Assembly (NCBI GenBank): GCA_013399305.1
Contig: VXAI01000191.1
Location: 1,541,362-1,605,361, forward strand
Direction: 5' to 3'
Length of the DNA stretch: 64,000 nt
Source of the DNA: Rostratula benghalensis
Taxonomy: Eukaryota > Chordata > Aves > Charadriiformes > Rostratulidae
Under the pieces are notes generated by a model. The model made no database searches. It was given only the letters and a program-made list of their open reading frames with translations, and was not told the origin of the DNA. Numbering within the stretch: position 1 is the stretch's first letter; the number at the start of each line of letters is the position of its first letter. The translations under genes and the position numbers were made by a program. Shown in pieces: positions 62,091 to 64,000 of the stretch.

Positions 62091-63271
62091 CTCACCCAGC
62101 CTGTGGTCCAGGAGTCCTGTTTCTGTCCCAGAACAAACATCTTTCTGAGTCTAGAAAGACATCTTTCATCCACCTGGATGGCAGTGGGCAGAATTTAGCA
62201 GGGATAAAATGAGCACTCCTACTGTGTATATGTGCGGTGATTGCCACACTTAAAGGCTGTGCTTTTTTATAAGAAAGGCCACAATGTGGCTCAAATCAAT
62301 GAGTGTAAACATGAGCTAAATAAACGGCACAGCTGTGTCAGGCCTGGAAATGGAATATCACTTATGGCTTAGATAGAAATTAGTGTCAGGAACCACAACA
62401 TGAGATATTACCATTTAAAAGCAGACTTTGTGCCGACTCCCATGCAAGTGGGTTGCTGTCAGGGAATGCTGAGAGTATCAGGCAGATTTGACTGGCAAAT
62501 GCAGTGCCCGGGCTCGCAGCGTGCCAAAGGCTTCTGACAGGCTGCTGTGTATTAATACATTTATTCATTTCCACACATTCCTAACATCTAGAGCAAGTGA
62601 CAGAAAACCACTAAGCTGTAGAGAGTTTCTCTAACATTTTTTGATTAGCTGACAGTGTTTGTGAAGCTGCTAATACCTCTTCATCCAAAAGAGGACATTT
62701 CTCAAACAAAATCAGAATACACCTGTGCTAGATGTGCAATTTGTGACTGATAGCAGTAGCTCAGTCGCAGGCAGTAAATACTGCTGTCTGGCACTATATG
62801 GCTGCAGTGCTGTTGCTTGTGTTTCTGAAATGTTTATGCTCTGTCAATCAAGAGGCAGCAGATGCCATTAAACCCATCTCAGCACTTTCCTGCTGCACAA
62901 TAATACTGGCGTCTCTTCTAAGCCCAGCAAAATGCCATGACTTGCTGAGATCTCTTTTTTTTTAATTTAGTGTGTTGTTGTAGTTAATTTTTCATGATGG
63001 GCTTATGGTCCAAGCACAATCTAACAGAAGAAAAAGTCACTGTGTGCCTCTAGACAAGTTACAAGACTTTGTTATTGACTCCACACTGGGCATTGCCCTC
63101 CCACCTGACTGGCACAACTGAGGTGGTCCTAGGAGTGGTAATTCACTGTGGTATAAGCCAAATGCTGTTACAGTAGTTAAGAAGTAAATGGCAGTGCTCC
63201 TGAGGCATGAATATAGTTTATATGTAGCTGTATACATACCCTCTGAGCAGAACTTATGTAGATGTATAAGA

Positions 63272-63650
63272 TAGAATCATGGAATGGTTAGAATTGGAAG
63301 GGACCTTAAAGATCATCAAGTTCCAACACCCCTGCCATGGGCAGGGACACCTCCCACTAGACCAGGTTGCTTAAAGCCCCATCCAGCCTGGCCTTGAACA
63401 CTTCCAGGGATGGGGCATCCACAATTTCTCTGGGCAACCTGTTCCAGTGTCTCACCACCCTCACAGAAAATAATTTCTTTCTGCTATCTAATCTAAATCT
63501 CCCCTCCTCCAATTGAAAGCCATTACCCCTTGTCCTGACACTGCACTCCCTGACAGAGTCCCTCTCCATCTCTCCTGTAGGCTCCCTTCAGATACTGAAA
63601 GGCTGTTAGAAGGTCTCCCTGGAGCCTTCTCTTTTCCAAGAGAAATAAAA
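63272..63650 (-). mobile_element. CR1 LINE 3' end, reverse orientation
   Basis: Reverse-complement CR1, starting with agaatcatggaatggttaga and running through ccatgggcagggacacctcc and ccagtgtctcaccaccctca to aaggtctccctggagccttc. It is the inverted counterpart of the copy at 60.8-61.2 kb. Confidence 0.92.
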
Positions 63651-64000
63651 ACACTTTCTCTGAGAAACCACCTACATCTCATATCTTTTTAATGAATTTA
63701 TGGGAGGGGGCAATTTTAGCAGGTCAAGGCCTGTGGGTCAAGGGCTCTTTAATCCATACACATGTATTTTCCCCAAATTGCATATATCAGTTGGAGAAAG
63801 AATCTCTGCAGTATCTTCAACAGGCCCCATGAACCTGTAATCCAAAGAACTGGGTTCCCAAGCTGAGGGCTAGTGGTGGAGGAGAACCTTCACTGGTCCT
63901 GAATTGCTGTTTCTTCAAAACTATTTCAAGGTAGAATCCAAGAAGGCATTGTGTTACAATGGTTTAATCTTTAGTTGTTTCTACTACTCAATAGCATATA

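Larger units (their letters stand above)
58754..64000. other. Intergenic downstream of KCNS3
   Basis: Two CR1 copies and a short tandem duplication; otherwise only short chance frames. No exon of a neighbouring gene was recognised before the window ends. Confidence 0.55.

Noticed and set aside
63357..63682. Minus-strand frames of 64 and 70 codons (e.g. starting [10 protein letters not shown])
   Set aside because: They are remnants of the CR1 ORF2 end inside a truncated LINE, not host genes.
1..64000. CRISPR arrays, tRNA or rRNA genes, endogenous retrovirus, bacterial-type operons
   Set aside because: I saw no direct repeats with spacers, no cloverleaf consensus boxes, no reverse transcriptase frames other than CR1 tails, and no viral genes.

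Overview
The window looks like a bird chromosome segment. It is unspliced vertebrate-type DNA with long introns and intergenic stretches. It carries several truncated CR1 LINE 3' ends, some with the typical terminal ATTCTATGATTCT-like octamers, plus a few very old MIR/CORE-SINE-like relics and otherwise few repeats. No bacterial, viral or CRISPR features were seen. Two protein-coding genes can be read with confidence.

Region 1 (1-9.4 kb) is mostly non-coding. It holds a MIR-like relic near 2.0 kb, an A/C-rich low-complexity tract at 5.5 kb, a CR1 3' end at 7.17-7.52 kb and two promoter-like configurations on the + strand (TATA-like boxes at 1007 and 7717). Region 2 (9.4-20.4 kb, minus strand) is a complete 20-coding-exon gene for a secreted zona pellucida (egg-coat) glycoprotein of about 839 residues, best read as ZPAX. 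All splice phases join and the summed coding length is exactly 2520 nt. Its upstream flank has a TATA box and E-boxes of the kind used by oocyte-specific ZP genes.

Region 3 (20.4-35.8 kb) is intergenic, with a CpG-rich patch at 21.5 kb, an old CR1 at 29 kb, a CR1 tail at 32.2 kb, simple repeats and MIR-like relics. Region 4 (35.8-37.05 kb) is a strong CpG island containing a degenerate ~21-bp GC-rich tandem array and a GGA tract. I infer it is the promoter and first-exon region of KCNS3. Region 5 (37-56.4 kb) would then be the long KCNS3 5' intron, with relic repeats and a candidate 5'UTR exon at 55678-55864.

Region 6 (56.47-58.75 kb, plus strand) is the KCNS3 coding exon, an intact single-exon CDS for the silent voltage-gated potassium channel subunit Kv9.3 (494 aa), followed by a 3'UTR with a candidate polyadenylation signal. 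Region 7 (58.8-64 kb) is downstream intergenic DNA with two well-preserved CR1 copies in opposite orientation. The two genes are functionally unrelated and transcribed away from each other: ZPAX builds the egg coat, while Kv9.3 modifies Kv2 channels. I found no clearly new multi-gene system. The most unusual items are the egg-coat gene's apparent lack of a membrane-anchoring tail, the degenerate array inside the CpG island, the upstream ORF in the KCNS3 leader and the orphan TATA promoter at 7.7 kb.
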